From Pseudoflavonifractor intestinihominis (GTDB taxonomy: Bacteria > Bacillota > Clostridia > Oscillospirales > Oscillospiraceae): a stretch of 64,000 bases of DNA. The position numbers were made by a program, and so were the translations under genes. The notes under the pieces were generated by a model. That model saw only the letters and a list, made by a program, of their open reading frames with translations, was not told where the DNA came from and made no database searches. Location: positions 19,834 through 83,833 of the forward strand of contig NZ_JBBMFK010000016.1 of NCBI RefSeq assembly GCF_040096055.1. Reading direction: 5' to 3'. Shown piece after piece: positions 43,281 to 52,190 of this stretch. Each line of letters begins with the position of its first letter. The stretch's first letter is position 1.

Positions 43281-43315
43281 TAAAAATCGGGAGCCCCTTC
43301 AACGAGAGGCTCCCG
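43281..43315 (-). terminator. Intra-operon terminator/attenuator before the GH32 gene
   Basis: On the minus strand CGGGAGCC (43308-43315) pairs with GGCTCCCG (43288-43295), followed by ATTTTTA. It lies between the permease stop and the GH32 start and should reduce transcription into the enzyme genes. Confidence 0.75.
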
Positions 43316-43409
43316 ACAGAGATCCCCACCGGTCGCCAGACACCGGCGGGTTTGGATGGTCTCCACACAAGCATGAATTGTATCACATCGGGATGGGTTT
43401 GGGTAGCTT

Positions 43410-44270
43410 TTATTTCACCGCGCCGGACACCACGCCGCCGATGATCTGCTTCTGGAGGATGACGTACAGGATCAGGATGGGGATGACGCACAGCAGCAGT
43501 CCGGCCATGATGGTGCCGTAATCCGCCGAATAGGTGCCGTAGAAGCTGTAGGTGGACAGGGGCAGGGTGAGCAGCTCCTTGTCGGTGAGGACCAGGGAGG
43601 GCAGCAGGTAGTCGTTCCAGAAGGCCAGGGAGTTGAGGATGACCATGGTGGAGATGATGGGCTTGAGGAGGGGGAAGACGATCTTGAAGAAGATCTGGGC
43701 GTGGTTGCAGCCGTCGATGTAGGCCGCCTCCTCCAGGGCGATGGGGATGTTGCCCCGGATGAAGCCGTGGAACATGAAGACCGACATGGCCATGGAGAAG
43801 CCCACGTGCATGAAGATCAGGGTGATGCGGTGGTTGAGCACGTTGAGGGTGCCGCCGTAGATGCTCACCAGGGGGATCATGATGGCCTGGAAGGGGATGA
43901 TCATGGAGGCCACCATGAGGGCGAAGATGATCTTGGACACCTTGTTGTTGTGGCGGACGATGTAGTAGGCCAGCATGGCGGCCAGCAGGGTCACCAGCAC
44001 GGTGGCGGACACGGTGACGATGAGGGAGTTCTTGAAGGCGTTGAGGAAGTCCATCTGGGTGAAGGCCTTGACGAAGTTGTCAAAGGACAGGCCCTTGACG
44101 GTGAACAGCCAGGAGAAGGGGTCCTTGATGATGTCCCGCTTCTCCTTCAGGGCGTTGATGACCACCATGATGAAGGGGAACATGTAGGCGATGAAGATGA
44201 TGATAAGGCCGGTCATGGCCAGGGCGTTGGCCAGTTTGCGCTTGTTGCCGCCGATGGTGGAGTTGTTCAT
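43410..44270 (-). CDS. Carbohydrate ABC transporter permease (MalG type)
   Basis: The 286-residue protein has six transmembrane helices and the permease EAA loop, EEAAYIDGCNHAQIFFKIVFPLLKP near residue 185, which docks to the ATPase. It matches CUT1-family MalG-like subunits. Its start overlaps the stop of the partner permease by one base. The adjacent enzymes suggest sucrose or raffinose-type sugars as cargo. No ATPase gene is in the locus, so a shared MsmX/UgpC-type ATPase encoded elsewhere is expected. Confidence 0.93.
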   Translation of the reverse strand: MNNSTIGGNKRKLANALAMTGLIIIFIAYMFPFIMVVINALKEKRDIIKDPFSWLFTVKGLSFDNFVKAFTQMDFLNAFKNSLIVTVSATVLVTLLAAMLAYYIVRHNNKVSKIIFALMVASMIIPFQAIMIPLVSIYGGTLNVLNHRITLIFMHVGFSMAMSVFMFHGFIRGNIPIALEEAAYIDGCNHAQIFFKIVFPLLKPIISTMVILNSLAFWNDYLLPSLVLTDKELLTLPLSTYSFYGTYSADYGTIMAGLLLCVIPILILYVILQKQIIGGVVSGAVK

Positions 44271-45139
44271 TATGCCTCAACCTCCTGTCTCTTGGTCAGG
44301 TAAACCTGGACGCCGCTGATGATGGCCACGATGACAAACAGGATCAGGGCCTCTGCCTGGCCCACGCCGAACTGCCGGGAGGTGAAGGCCTTCTCATACA
44401 CGTGCATGGCGGCCATCTCGGTGGTGCCGTAGGGGGCGCCGGCGGTCAGGGACAGGTTGATGTCGTACACCATGAAGGCTCTGGACAGGGTGAGGAACAG
44501 GCAGATGGTGATGGAGGACATCATGAGGGGGAGGATGATGTGGCGCAGCTTGGTCCAGCCGGTGGCGCCGTCAATGCTGGCGGCCTCCATCACGTCCTGG
44601 TTCAATCCCATGAAGCCGGCCACGTAGATGAGGATCATGTAGCCGGACAGCTGCCACACGGACACCAGCACCAGGGCGGCGAAGGCCAGGCTGGGGTCGG
44701 ACAGCCAGGAGCTCTCGAAGAGGCTCCAGCCGGTGGCGTCGCCGATGCCAACGAACACCCGGGAGAACACGAACTGCCAGATGTAGCCCAGCACCAGGCC
44801 GCCGATCAGGTTGGGGGTGAAGAAGCCGGCCCGGAAGAAGTTCTGGGCCTTGATGCCCCGGGTGAGCAGGTAGGCGATGGCGAAGGCCAGCACGTTGACG
44901 ATGATGACCACAAAGATGACGTACTTGAAGGTCAGCAGCAGGGAGGTCCAGAACTGGCCGTCCTTGACCACGCTGATAAAGTTGGTGAAGCCCACAAAGT
45001 TCTTTACGTCGGACACGCCGTTCCAGTCGGTGAGGGTCAGGTAGACGCCGTAGATGAAGGGGACGATGACCACTGCCACGAAACAGAACAGGCCCGGCAG
45101 CGCAAAACCGCAGAAATCTTTTCCACTCTTTCTTTTCAT
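44270..45139 (-). CDS. Carbohydrate ABC transporter permease (MalF type)
   Basis: This 289-residue CUT1 permease has six transmembrane helices and the EAA loop MEAASIDGATGWTKLRHIILPLM near residue 190. It pairs with the MalG-type permease encoded immediately downstream. It lies 12 bases after the binding-protein gene, so all three form one transcript. The length is typical of MsmF-like proteins, which lack MalF's extra periplasmic domain. Confidence 0.93.
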   Translation of the reverse strand: MKRKSGKDFCGFALPGLFCFVAVVIVPFIYGVYLTLTDWNGVSDVKNFVGFTNFISVVKDGQFWTSLLLTFKYVIFVVIIVNVLAFAIAYLLTRGIKAQNFFRAGFFTPNLIGGLVLGYIWQFVFSRVFVGIGDATGWSLFESSWLSDPSLAFAALVLVSVWQLSGYMILIYVAGFMGLNQDVMEAASIDGATGWTKLRHIILPLMMSSITICLFLTLSRAFMVYDINLSLTAGAPYGTTEMAAMHVYEKAFTSRQFGVGQAEALILFVIVAIISGVQVYLTKRQEVEA

Positions 45140-45151
45140 TTCAGTTCCTCC

Positions 45152-46528
45152 TTACTTCTGCTGGGCCCAGTAGTCCTCAATGGACGCGATGAGCTCGGCC
45201 CGGTCGCTGCGGCCGGCCAGATACTTCTGCATGGCGGCGCCCAGAACAGACCAGTGGTCGTTGGGCACGATGGCGGAGGCGTTGAAGGCGGTGCCCTCAT
45301 GGACGTGGTTGTAGATGTCCCGGCTCAGGGGGTCGGAGGGCTCATAGGGGTTGTTCTGGAAGGGCGGGATGATGCTGCAGGTCTTGACCAGCATCTGCTG
45401 GCCGATCTCGCTGTACACAATCCAGTTCAGGAACTCCTTGGCGGCGGCCTGCTCCTGCTCGGTGGCCACGATGCCGTCCAGCATCACCTGCTTGGAGGGG
45501 GAGGCCTGGATCTCATAGTTGACAAAGTCGTCCGGGTCGTTGTTCATGAAGTAGGGCAGGAAGCCGTACGCGTCGTCCTCCTCCGCGTCGGCCTCGGCCA
45601 TGTTGGGCCAGGCCCAGTTGCCGTTGAACCAGAAGGCGGTCTTGCCGTCCACCAGGTCAATGGCCATCTCGTCGTAGTCGGCGCCCAGGGGGTCGGCGGC
45701 GGCCACGTTGTACTTCTTCAGCACGTCGAACATGTCCAGGAACTGGGACATGCGGTCGTAGGTGGTCAGGTCCAGCTCTCCGCTCTTGATCTGGTTAATG
45801 ACCTCGGCCGCGCCGTCGGAGGTGCCGTCGTAGGTCTCATAGATGTACTGCAGGTGATGGGCGCCCAGGGACCAGTCCTCCATGGCCAGGGACACCGGGT
45901 GCTCCAGCCCGGCGGCCACCAGCCGGTCCAGCAGGGCCACAAAGTCGTCCAGGGTGTGGAGGGAAGAGGGGTCAAAGGGCTCGCCCAGGGTGTCCTCAAT
46001 GACCTTCTGGTTGTAGATGATGCCGCGGCCCTCGATGCACAGGGGGAAGCTGTACACCTTGCCGTTGACCTCGGTCAGGTAGCCCTCAGCCTCGGCCAGC
46101 CAGGGCTCGTCGGACAGGTCGGCCGCCTTGGCCTCGGCCAGGGCGATGACGTCGGTGGTGTCCAGGATGGACATGGTGGGCGGATTGCCCGAGTTGTACA
46201 GGCTGACCACCTTGGTGTAGGGCGAGTCGCCGTCGGTCACCGGCATGACCTCCACGTGGACGCCCGACTTCTTCTCAAACTCCTCGCCCATCTCCACCAG
46301 GGCGTTCTGGATCTCCGCCTTGGAGTTGAGCAGGGTGATGGTGGTGCCCGCCAGGGACTGGTCGTACTCAAAGGTGTCCACAGAGGTGTCGATGGGCTCG
46401 GCCTCGTCCACCTCGTTGGGATCGTCCGGGTTGCTGGCGAATCCGAACCGGACCCCGCTGGCGGCGGCTGAGACCAAAGCAGCCAACAGCGCCACTATCA
46501 CTACGATGGATATGATTGCTTTTTTCAT
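45152..46528 (-). CDS. Extracellular sugar-binding protein (family 1)
   Basis: From the ATG at 46528, with a GGGAGGC ribosome site, the protein has 458 residues: a short basic N-terminus, a hydrophobic segment (about 5-24) and a solute-binding domain of the CUT1/family 1 type. It includes WAWPNMAEADAEE and a late FLNWIVYSE segment. Unusually for this monoderm group there is no lipobox cysteine after the hydrophobic stretch (AALVSAAASG), so it may stay anchored by an uncleaved helix or be released by signal peptidase I. It is the first gene of the sugar importer and enzyme operon, controlled by the divergent LacI regulator. Confidence 0.9.
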   Translation of the reverse strand: MKKAIISIVVIVALLAALVSAAASGVRFGFASNPDDPNEVDEAEPIDTSVDTFEYDQSLAGTTITLLNSKAEIQNALVEMGEEFEKKSGVHVEVMPVTDGDSPYTKVVSLYNSGNPPTMSILDTTDVIALAEAKAADLSDEPWLAEAEGYLTEVNGKVYSFPLCIEGRGIIYNQKVIEDTLGEPFDPSSLHTLDDFVALLDRLVAAGLEHPVSLAMEDWSLGAHHLQYIYETYDGTSDGAAEVINQIKSGELDLTTYDRMSQFLDMFDVLKKYNVAAADPLGADYDEMAIDLVDGKTAFWFNGNWAWPNMAEADAEEDDAYGFLPYFMNNDPDDFVNYEIQASPSKQVMLDGIVATEQEQAAAKEFLNWIVYSEIGQQMLVKTCSIIPPFQNNPYEPSDPLSRDIYNHVHEGTAFNASAIVPNDHWSVLGAAMQKYLAGRSDRAELIASIEDYWAQQK

Positions 46529-46573
46529 AAATGCGCCTCCCACTCCTTAAATATTTCACAAAACATGAAATGG

Positions 46574-46622
46574 AACCGGTTACTTCGCCATTATATTAGC
46601 ACTTTTGGAAAGGATTCGTCAA
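46574..46622 (-). promoter_or_regulatory. Promoter and AACCGGTT operator of the sucrose importer operon
   Basis: On the minus strand TTGACG (46617-46622), 18 bases and TAATAT (46593-46598) form the promoter. The palindrome AACCGGTT (46574-46581) lies just downstream of the -10 box, a repressor position. An identical core is found at 52036-52043. Confidence 0.65.
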
Positions 46623-46719
46623 TCGTTTATCGTCAAATAAACCAACTTTGTAAATATCACCCGAACTGTTTTAGTCATTATTATACATATTACACAATCC
46701 CTCCCCGGAGTCCTATCCG

Positions 46720-46748
46720 TTGTACATTTCCAGCGTGTCTGCTATAAT
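46720..46748 (+). promoter_or_regulatory. Promoter for the sucrose-locus LacI regulator
   Basis: TTGTAC (46720-46725), 17 bases, TATAAT (46743-46748), 50 bases before the start codon. It is separated from the leftward promoter by about 100 bases. Confidence 0.72.
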
Positions 46749-46798
46749 ATTACAATAGTCCGGCGGCGGAGTACGCCGGCATGACAAGGGGCGCTGTT

Positions 46799-47845
46799 AT
46801 GGAACCGAAAAAGAAGATTACCTTTGACGACATTGCCAGATATACCAATTTTTCCAAGACCACCATCTCCCGCTACTTCAACAACCCGGACTCCCTGGCT
46901 CCGGAGAGCCAGCGGATCATCTCCGACGCTCTGGAGAAGCTCCACTACAAAGAGAACAAGGTGGCCCGCATCCTGGCCAACGGCCAGACCGAGTTCATCG
47001 GCATCATCCTGCCCGAGTTCTACCACCGGTTCTTCTCCGAGGTGCTCAACCAGATCCTGTCCACCTATGAGACCTACGGCTACAAATTCCTGGTGTTCGT
47101 GGGCAACCGGAATGAGGAGAGCGAGCGGCGGTACATCCGGGAGCTGATGGCCTACCAGATCGAGGGCATGATCGTCCTCAGCCACACCATCTCGTCGGAG
47201 GAGCTGGCGGCGCTGCACCTGCCCATCGTGACCATGGAGCGGGAGGACAGGCACGTGTGCAGCGTCAACACCGACAACTACACCGGCGGCCGCCAGGCGG
47301 CGCAGCTGCTGGATGAGTGCGGCTGCGACGTGCTCCTCCACATCAACTCGCCCACCAGCCCCCTCATCCCGGCCTATGGCCGCATCACCGGCTTTCTGGA
47401 CTACTGCCAGGGCCACGGCCTGCGCCACGAGCTGATGCTGCGGGACGTGGACCGCTCCCACGAGAGCGACCTGGCCATCCTGCGGGAGCTGATCGACGAC
47501 ATGGAGGAGCGGTACAGGGGCCAGAAAAAGGGGATCTTCCTCTCCAACGACACCCTGGCCAGCACCATGATCAACCTGCTGTTCCTCAAGTACGGGCGTC
47601 TGCCCGACGACTACCGCATTGTGGGCTTCGACAACTCCCCCGCATCCCGAGAGGCCATCATCCCCGTCAGCACGGTGGGACAGCAGGTGGAGCTGCTGGC
47701 CCAGGAGGCGGTGGCCCTGGTGGTGGAGCAGATCAACGCCCGCAAGGACGGCAAGCCCCTCCACAGCCGGAAGCCGGTCCACAAGGTCATCGACCCGGTG
47801 CTCATCCGCCGGGCCTCCACCGGCGGGACCTGCGCCAACGGCTGA
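46799..47845 (+). CDS. LacI-family regulator of the sucrose/raffinose locus
   Basis: The 348-residue protein has an N-terminal helix-turn-helix (TFDDIARYTNFSKTTISRYF, residues 7-26) and a sugar-binding-protein-like effector domain with VGFDNSPASR near residue 279. AAGGGG lies 7 bases before the ATG at 46799. It is divergent from the importer operon and precedes, convergently, the alpha-glucosidase gene. The AACCGGTT palindromes at 46574 and 52036 are its most likely targets. It differs clearly from the ribose-locus LacI protein at 2017-3060. Confidence 0.92.
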   Translation: MEPKKKITFDDIARYTNFSKTTISRYFNNPDSLAPESQRIISDALEKLHYKENKVARILANGQTEFIGIILPEFYHRFFSEVLNQILSTYETYGYKFLVFVGNRNEESERRYIRELMAYQIEGMIVLSHTISSEELAALHLPIVTMEREDRHVCSVNTDNYTGGRQAAQLLDECGCDVLLHINSPTSPLIPAYGRITGFLDYCQGHGLRHELMLRDVDRSHESDLAILRELIDDMEERYRGQKKGIFLSNDTLASTMINLLFLKYGRLPDDYRIVGFDNSPASREAIIPVSTVGQQVELLAQEAVALVVEQINARKDGKPLHSRKPVHKVIDPVLIRRASTGGTCANG

Positions 47846-47907
47846 AGGGCCTGTCTCATTTTATTCCGCTCCCGACAGCGGTATCACTGCCTGTCCCCAA
47901 AAACGCA

Positions 47908-47942
47908 AAAGCAGCCCGGGAATTCCCGGGCTGCTTTCCTTT
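47908..47942. terminator. Bidirectional terminator between the regulator and the alpha-glucosidase gene
   Basis: AAAGCAGCCCGGG (47908-47920) pairs with 47925-47937 around AATT, with T-rich sequence on both outer sides. Confidence 0.8.
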
Positions 47943-47954
47943 ATATAATGTGGT

Positions 47955-49652
47955 TCAGTCCTCCAGGACCCAAACGGCGGCCTGCCAGGGCGCCAGGGTC
48001 ATAGCGCCGGGGGCGGCGGGGGCCGCTTGCCAGTTGGCGATGAGCAGGCGGCTCTTCCGGCCCTTCAGCTCCTCCGGCAGGTCAAATTTTGCCTCTTTCC
48101 CGGACAGATTGCACACGGCGAGCAGGGTTTTGCCCTCCAGCGTGCGGGTGTAGGCAAAGAGCTGGGGATGGTCGGGGAGGATCAGGTCGTATCTGCCGTA
48201 GACGATCAGGTCCTTGTCGGGGGAATTCCGCCGCAGGCCGATGAGCTTCTGATAGTAGTGGAACACGGAGTCCGCCCGGCCCAGCTGCTCCTTGGCGTTG
48301 ATCTGGACATAGTTGGGGTTGACCATGATCCAGGGCCGGCCGGTGGTGAATCCGGCGTTGGGGGAGTCATCCCACTGGAAGGGGGTGCGGGCGTTGTCCC
48401 GGCTCTTGTAGGCGATGGCGGCCATCAGCTCCGCCTGGGGCATGACCCCCCGGGCGCTCAGGTCCCGGTAGGCGTTGATGGACTCCAGGTCCCGGTAGTT
48501 CTCAATGGGCCCGAAGGGCACGTTGGTCATGCCCAGCTCCTCCCCCTGGTACACGTAGGGGGTACCCTGCATCATGTGCAGACAGGTGGCGATGCACTTG
48601 GCCGAAATCTCCCGGTTTTCGGGGGAGTCGTCCCCCAGCCGGGAGACGATGCGGGGCTGGTCGTGGTTGCAGAAGTACAGGCTGTTCCAGGCCACCCCGT
48701 CCAGCTCGTTCTGCCAGCGGGAGAGCAGCTTTTTCAGGGCCACCAGGTCTATCTTTCGGGTGCTCCACTTGCCGGTGACCGCGTCGCCGCCGTCCAGGTC
48801 CACATGCTCGAACTGGAACACCATGTTCAGCTCGGTGCCCTGGGCGTTGGCGTACTGCTTGGCCTGATCGATGGTCACCCCGGCGCACTCGCCCACAGTG
48901 AGCAGGTCATAGTGGGAGAGCACCTTCCGGCGCATCTCCTGGAGGTACTCGTGGACGTGGGGGCCGTTGCAGCAGCCCAGGTTGCAGGAGGCGTAGAGGG
49001 CGCCGTTGGTGGGCATGTCGGGCAGGCCCTCCCGCTTGGAGATCATGGAGATCACGTCCATGCGGAAGCCGTCGATGCCCTTGTCGCACCACCAGGTCAT
49101 CATGTCGAACACCGCCTGCCGCACCGCCGGGTTGTCCCAGTTCAGGTCGGGCTGCTTGGGGGAGAAGCAGTGGAGGTAGTACATGCCGGTGGCGTCGTCG
49201 TAAGTCCAGGCGGGACCGGAGAAGGAGGAGCCCCAGTTGTTGGGCTCCTTTCCGTCCTTGCCCTCCCGCCAGATGTAGAAGTCCCGCTTGGGGTTGTCTT
49301 TGGACTTGCGGCTCTCCACAAACCAGGGGTGCTCGTCGGAGGTGTGGTTGACCACCAGGTCCATGACGATCTTCAGCCCCCGGGCGTGGGCCTCAGAGAG
49401 CAGCTTGTCAAAGTCGGCCATGGTGCCGAACTCGTCCATAATGGCCTGGTAGTCGCTGATGTCGTAGCCATTGTCGTCGTTGGGGGAGCGGTACACCGGC
49501 GAGAGCCAGATGACGTTGACGCCCAGCTCCTTGATATAGTCCAGCCTGCTGGTGATGCCGGGCAGGTCGCCGATGCCGTCGCCGTTGGAGTCGCAGAAGC
49601 TGCGGGGGTAAATCTGATAGATGACGCTCTCTTTCCACCATGCCTTGTCCAT
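47955..49652 (-). CDS. malL: GH13 oligo-1,6-glucosidase / alpha-glucosidase
   Basis: This 565-residue enzyme fits the GH13_31 oligo-1,6-glucosidase/sucrase-isomaltase group. The catalytic residues are Asp199 (FRMDVISM) and Glu255 (LTVGEC), plus NHDQPR; the first two have the same numbers as in the Bacillus cereus oligo-1,6-glucosidase. It cleaves terminal glucose from isomalto-oligosaccharides, and some members split sucrose. The ATG at 49652 lies 9 bases from AAGGAGG; one three codons earlier is too close to it. It follows the alpha-galactosidase gene by 17 bases. It is cytoplasmic. Confidence 0.92.
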   Translation of the reverse strand: MDKAWWKESVIYQIYPRSFCDSNGDGIGDLPGITSRLDYIKELGVNVIWLSPVYRSPNDDNGYDISDYQAIMDEFGTMADFDKLLSEAHARGLKIVMDLVVNHTSDEHPWFVESRKSKDNPKRDFYIWREGKDGKEPNNWGSSFSGPAWTYDDATGMYYLHCFSPKQPDLNWDNPAVRQAVFDMMTWWCDKGIDGFRMDVISMISKREGLPDMPTNGALYASCNLGCCNGPHVHEYLQEMRRKVLSHYDLLTVGECAGVTIDQAKQYANAQGTELNMVFQFEHVDLDGGDAVTGKWSTRKIDLVALKKLLSRWQNELDGVAWNSLYFCNHDQPRIVSRLGDDSPENREISAKCIATCLHMMQGTPYVYQGEELGMTNVPFGPIENYRDLESINAYRDLSARGVMPQAELMAAIAYKSRDNARTPFQWDDSPNAGFTTGRPWIMVNPNYVQINAKEQLGRADSVFHYYQKLIGLRRNSPDKDLIVYGRYDLILPDHPQLFAYTRTLEGKTLLAVCNLSGKEAKFDLPEELKGRKSRLLIANWQAAPAAPGAMTLAPWQAAVWVLED

Positions 49653-49669
49653 CTCAGGCATCCTCCTTC

Positions 49670-51853
49670 TTATACCGCCTCGATCTGATACTGAACGGCC
49701 TGGTACTGGTCCAGGAAGGGCAGGGCCAGCCCGGCGTACATGAGCTCGTCGCCGCCGTAGACCACGCCGTTCACCCGATAATTCCGGTCCGGGTCCAGGC
49801 CCTTGAGCCGCAGCAGGGGCCGCACCGGGTTGGCGTGGCGCACGGTCTGCACCAGACCCACCACCGCCCGGCTCTTGTCGGCGGTGACGTGCATCCAGGC
49901 GCAGTAGCTGTCCTCCTGGCGGAAGGGGCTGGTCAGGCGGTAGTAGTCCCCCCGCATCACCACGTCCCAGTAGGTGCGGAAGGCGGCGATCTGCTCCGCC
50001 ACCTCCTTCAGCTCCTCGGCGGTCAGCTCGTTCAGGTCCAGCTCGTAGCCGAAGGTGCCCGCCGCCGCCACAACACCCCGGGTGTGGAGGGGAGTGGCGC
50101 GGTGGGTCAGGCCGTTGGGCACGGCGGACACATGGGCGCCCATGGCGCAGCAGGGGTAGCAGAAAGAGGTGCCGTACTGGATACGCAGCCGGTCGGCGGC
50201 GTCGGTGTTGTCGGAGCACCAGATCTGGGGGGTGTAGTACAGCATGCCGCAGTCAAACCGGCCGCCGCCGCCGCTGCACCCCTCGATGAGCAGGTCGGGG
50301 AACTCCTGGTGCAGGGCCTCCAGGATCTCGTACACCGCCAGCACAAACCGGTGGTACACCTCGCCCTGGCGCTCCGCGGGCAGTCCGGCGCTCCACACGT
50401 CGGTGAGGCTGCGGTTCATATCCCACTTCACGTAGGAGATGTCGGCGCTCTTGAGCATGGCCCGCAGGTTGTCCAGCACGTACCCCTTCACCTCGGGGCG
50501 GGTCAGGTCCAGCACCAGCTGGTAGCGCCCCCGGGTGACGGGCCGTCCCGGCACCCGGAAGGTCCAGTCGGGGTGGGCGCGGTACAGGTCGGAGTTCTCG
50601 TTGACCATCTCCGGCTCCACCCAGATGCCGAACTTCATGCCCAGGTCGTGGATGCGCTTGGCCAGGGGGGCCAGGCCGCCGGGCAGCTTCTCCTGGTTCA
50701 CGTTCCAGTCGCCCAGACCGCCGAAGTCGTCGTTGCGCTGGCCGAACCAGCCGTCGTCCATGACCATCATCTCCACGCCCACCTTGCTGGCCGCCTGGGC
50801 GATGGAGCAGATCTTGTCCGCGTCAAAGTTGAAGAGGGTGGCCTCCCAGTTGTTGATGAGGATGGGCCGGCGCTGGTCCTTCCAGGGGCCCCGGCACAGG
50901 TTGAGCCGGATGGCCCGGTGGAACATCTGGCTCATATAGCCCAGGCCACGGGCGGAGAACACCATGGCCACCTCGGGGGCGGTGAAGGTCTCACCGGGCT
51001 GGAGCAGCCAGGAGAAGTGGAAGGGGTGGATGCCCATGGTCATCCGGGTCTCGTGGAACTGGGTGTACTCCACCGAGGCCAGGAAATTGCCCGAGTACAC
51101 CAGGGCCATGCCCCAGCAGCGGCCCGCGTCCTCGGTGGCGTCCCTGTCGCACAGCACCAGGAAGGGGTTCTGCTGGTGGCTGGAGGAGCCCCTGACGCTG
51201 CCGGCGGTGTGGATGCCCTGGGTGAGGGCGGCCCGCACCGGCTCCCGCTCCCGGGCGTAGGCGCCGCCCAGGGTGATGAAGTCGTGGTCCCCCACCGGGA
51301 AGTCCAGGCACGCGGAGGCCACACGGGTGAGCCGCACCGGGGCGGAGCCGTCGTTGCGTACCCGCACCGCCCGGGTGATCATGTCGTACTCCTCCAGCAC
51401 GCCGTAGAGTAGCTCCACCACCAGGCTGCTGCACCGGTCCCGCAGCTCCACGGTGAGGGTCTGGGCGGTGACTCCCTCGCCGTAAAAGGCGGGCAGGCCC
51501 TCCAGGGCGTACTTGCCCTCCTCAATGGTGTGGCGGACGTAGCGGAAATCCGCCGTGTGGCTGCCGTCGGCCAGGTCTACCTCCAGGGAGGGAGTGCGGA
51601 AGTCCCCCACGCCGCTGGAGGAGTACTCCTGGGGCTGGGTGTCCAGGGACCAGGTCCGGTCCAGGCCCACCTCGTCCGGGTTGGGGGAGAAGCCCCGGTC
51701 CTCCGGGCAGATCAGCCGGGAGAGATCACCGCCCCGGAGCTTCTGGCCGTAGTAGGTGTGGAGCAGCACCCCGGTGGGGTCGATCTTCATCTGATAGGTG
51801 GTGCTGCGGGTGCTCAGGTTGATGGTGCGCTGGGAAGCGTCAAATCCGATCAT
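49670..51853 (-). CDS. GH36 alpha-galactosidase
   Basis: The 727-residue protein has the three-domain GH36 layout: an N-terminal beta-supersandwich, a barrel from about 330, and a C-terminal beta-domain. The nucleophile is Asp478 in YVKWDMNRS and the acid/base Asp548 in CSDNTDAADR, after CSGGGGRFD; these positions coincide with those I recall for Geobacillus AgaA. It removes alpha-1,6-galactose from raffinose and stachyose, leaving sucrose for the rest of the locus. No signal peptide is present, so it acts after uptake. It is the first gene of an operon with the alpha-glucosidase. Confidence 0.94.
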   Translation of the reverse strand: MIGFDASQRTINLSTRSTTYQMKIDPTGVLLHTYYGQKLRGGDLSRLICPEDRGFSPNPDEVGLDRTWSLDTQPQEYSSSGVGDFRTPSLEVDLADGSHTADFRYVRHTIEEGKYALEGLPAFYGEGVTAQTLTVELRDRCSSLVVELLYGVLEEYDMITRAVRVRNDGSAPVRLTRVASACLDFPVGDHDFITLGGAYAREREPVRAALTQGIHTAGSVRGSSSHQQNPFLVLCDRDATEDAGRCWGMALVYSGNFLASVEYTQFHETRMTMGIHPFHFSWLLQPGETFTAPEVAMVFSARGLGYMSQMFHRAIRLNLCRGPWKDQRRPILINNWEATLFNFDADKICSIAQAASKVGVEMMVMDDGWFGQRNDDFGGLGDWNVNQEKLPGGLAPLAKRIHDLGMKFGIWVEPEMVNENSDLYRAHPDWTFRVPGRPVTRGRYQLVLDLTRPEVKGYVLDNLRAMLKSADISYVKWDMNRSLTDVWSAGLPAERQGEVYHRFVLAVYEILEALHQEFPDLLIEGCSGGGGRFDCGMLYYTPQIWCSDNTDAADRLRIQYGTSFCYPCCAMGAHVSAVPNGLTHRATPLHTRGVVAAAGTFGYELDLNELTAEELKEVAEQIAAFRTYWDVVMRGDYYRLTSPFRQEDSYCAWMHVTADKSRAVVGLVQTVRHANPVRPLLRLKGLDPDRNYRVNGVVYGGDELMYAGLALPFLDQYQAVQYQIEAV

Positions 51854-51925
51854 GGCAGATCATCCTTCTGACATAGAGTAGTGGCCGCCGCCCGGGGCGG
51901 ATGTCAGCTTTATTGTACCACATTG

Positions 51926-51960
51926 TTTGTATTTTTCCAGTCTATTTCTTGTCAAGAAAT
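51926..51960 (-). promoter_or_regulatory. Candidate promoter with a 17-base palindrome upstream of the alpha-galactosidase gene
   Basis: On the minus strand TTGACA (51950-51955) and TACAAA (51926-51931) are 18 bases apart. The -35 lies inside the perfect palindrome ATTTCTTGTCAAGAAAT (51944-51960), a possible operator. Confidence 0.5.
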
Positions 51961-52029
51961 CCGTGTATCCGGATTTGTCTGCGCCTGCAATCCTTAGAGC
52001 CCCAGCAGCTTTGTCCATAACGCCCAAAA

Positions 52030-52058
52030 ATATGAAACCGGTTTTATGATTTCTGCAA
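52030..52058 (-). promoter_or_regulatory. AACCGGTT operator, with a possible second promoter, upstream of the galactosidase operon
   Basis: AAACCGGTTT (52035-52044) shares the AACCGGTT core of the importer operator at 46574-46581. On the minus strand it falls in the 17-base spacer between TTGCAG (52053-52058) and TCATAT (52030-52035). It links this operon to the LacI regulator at 46799. Confidence 0.55.
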
Positions 52059-52150
52059 AAAAGTTCTCTATTCCACTCCGAACGCCGCCGACGCCCAGGT
52101 CCTTGGCCGGGCGTCCAAAGGGCGGCCCTCGCACAGAGCCCCCTTCTGCA

Positions 52151-52188
52151 ATAAAAAACCTCCGCAAGCGAGATCTCGCTTGCGGAGG
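52151..52188 (-). terminator. Terminator of a former tRNA gene
   Basis: CCTCCGCAAGCGAGA (52159-52173) and 52174-52188 form a 30-base perfect palindrome, followed on the minus strand by TTTTTTAT. It lies two bases beyond the CCA end of the tRNA fragment. Confidence 0.85.
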
Positions 52189-52190
52189 AA

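Noticed and set aside
43231..43366. 45-codon N-terminal extension of the GH32 enzyme from a GTG
   Set aside because: It has no ribosome site, is not conserved in character, and would run through a terminator hairpin at 43281-43315.
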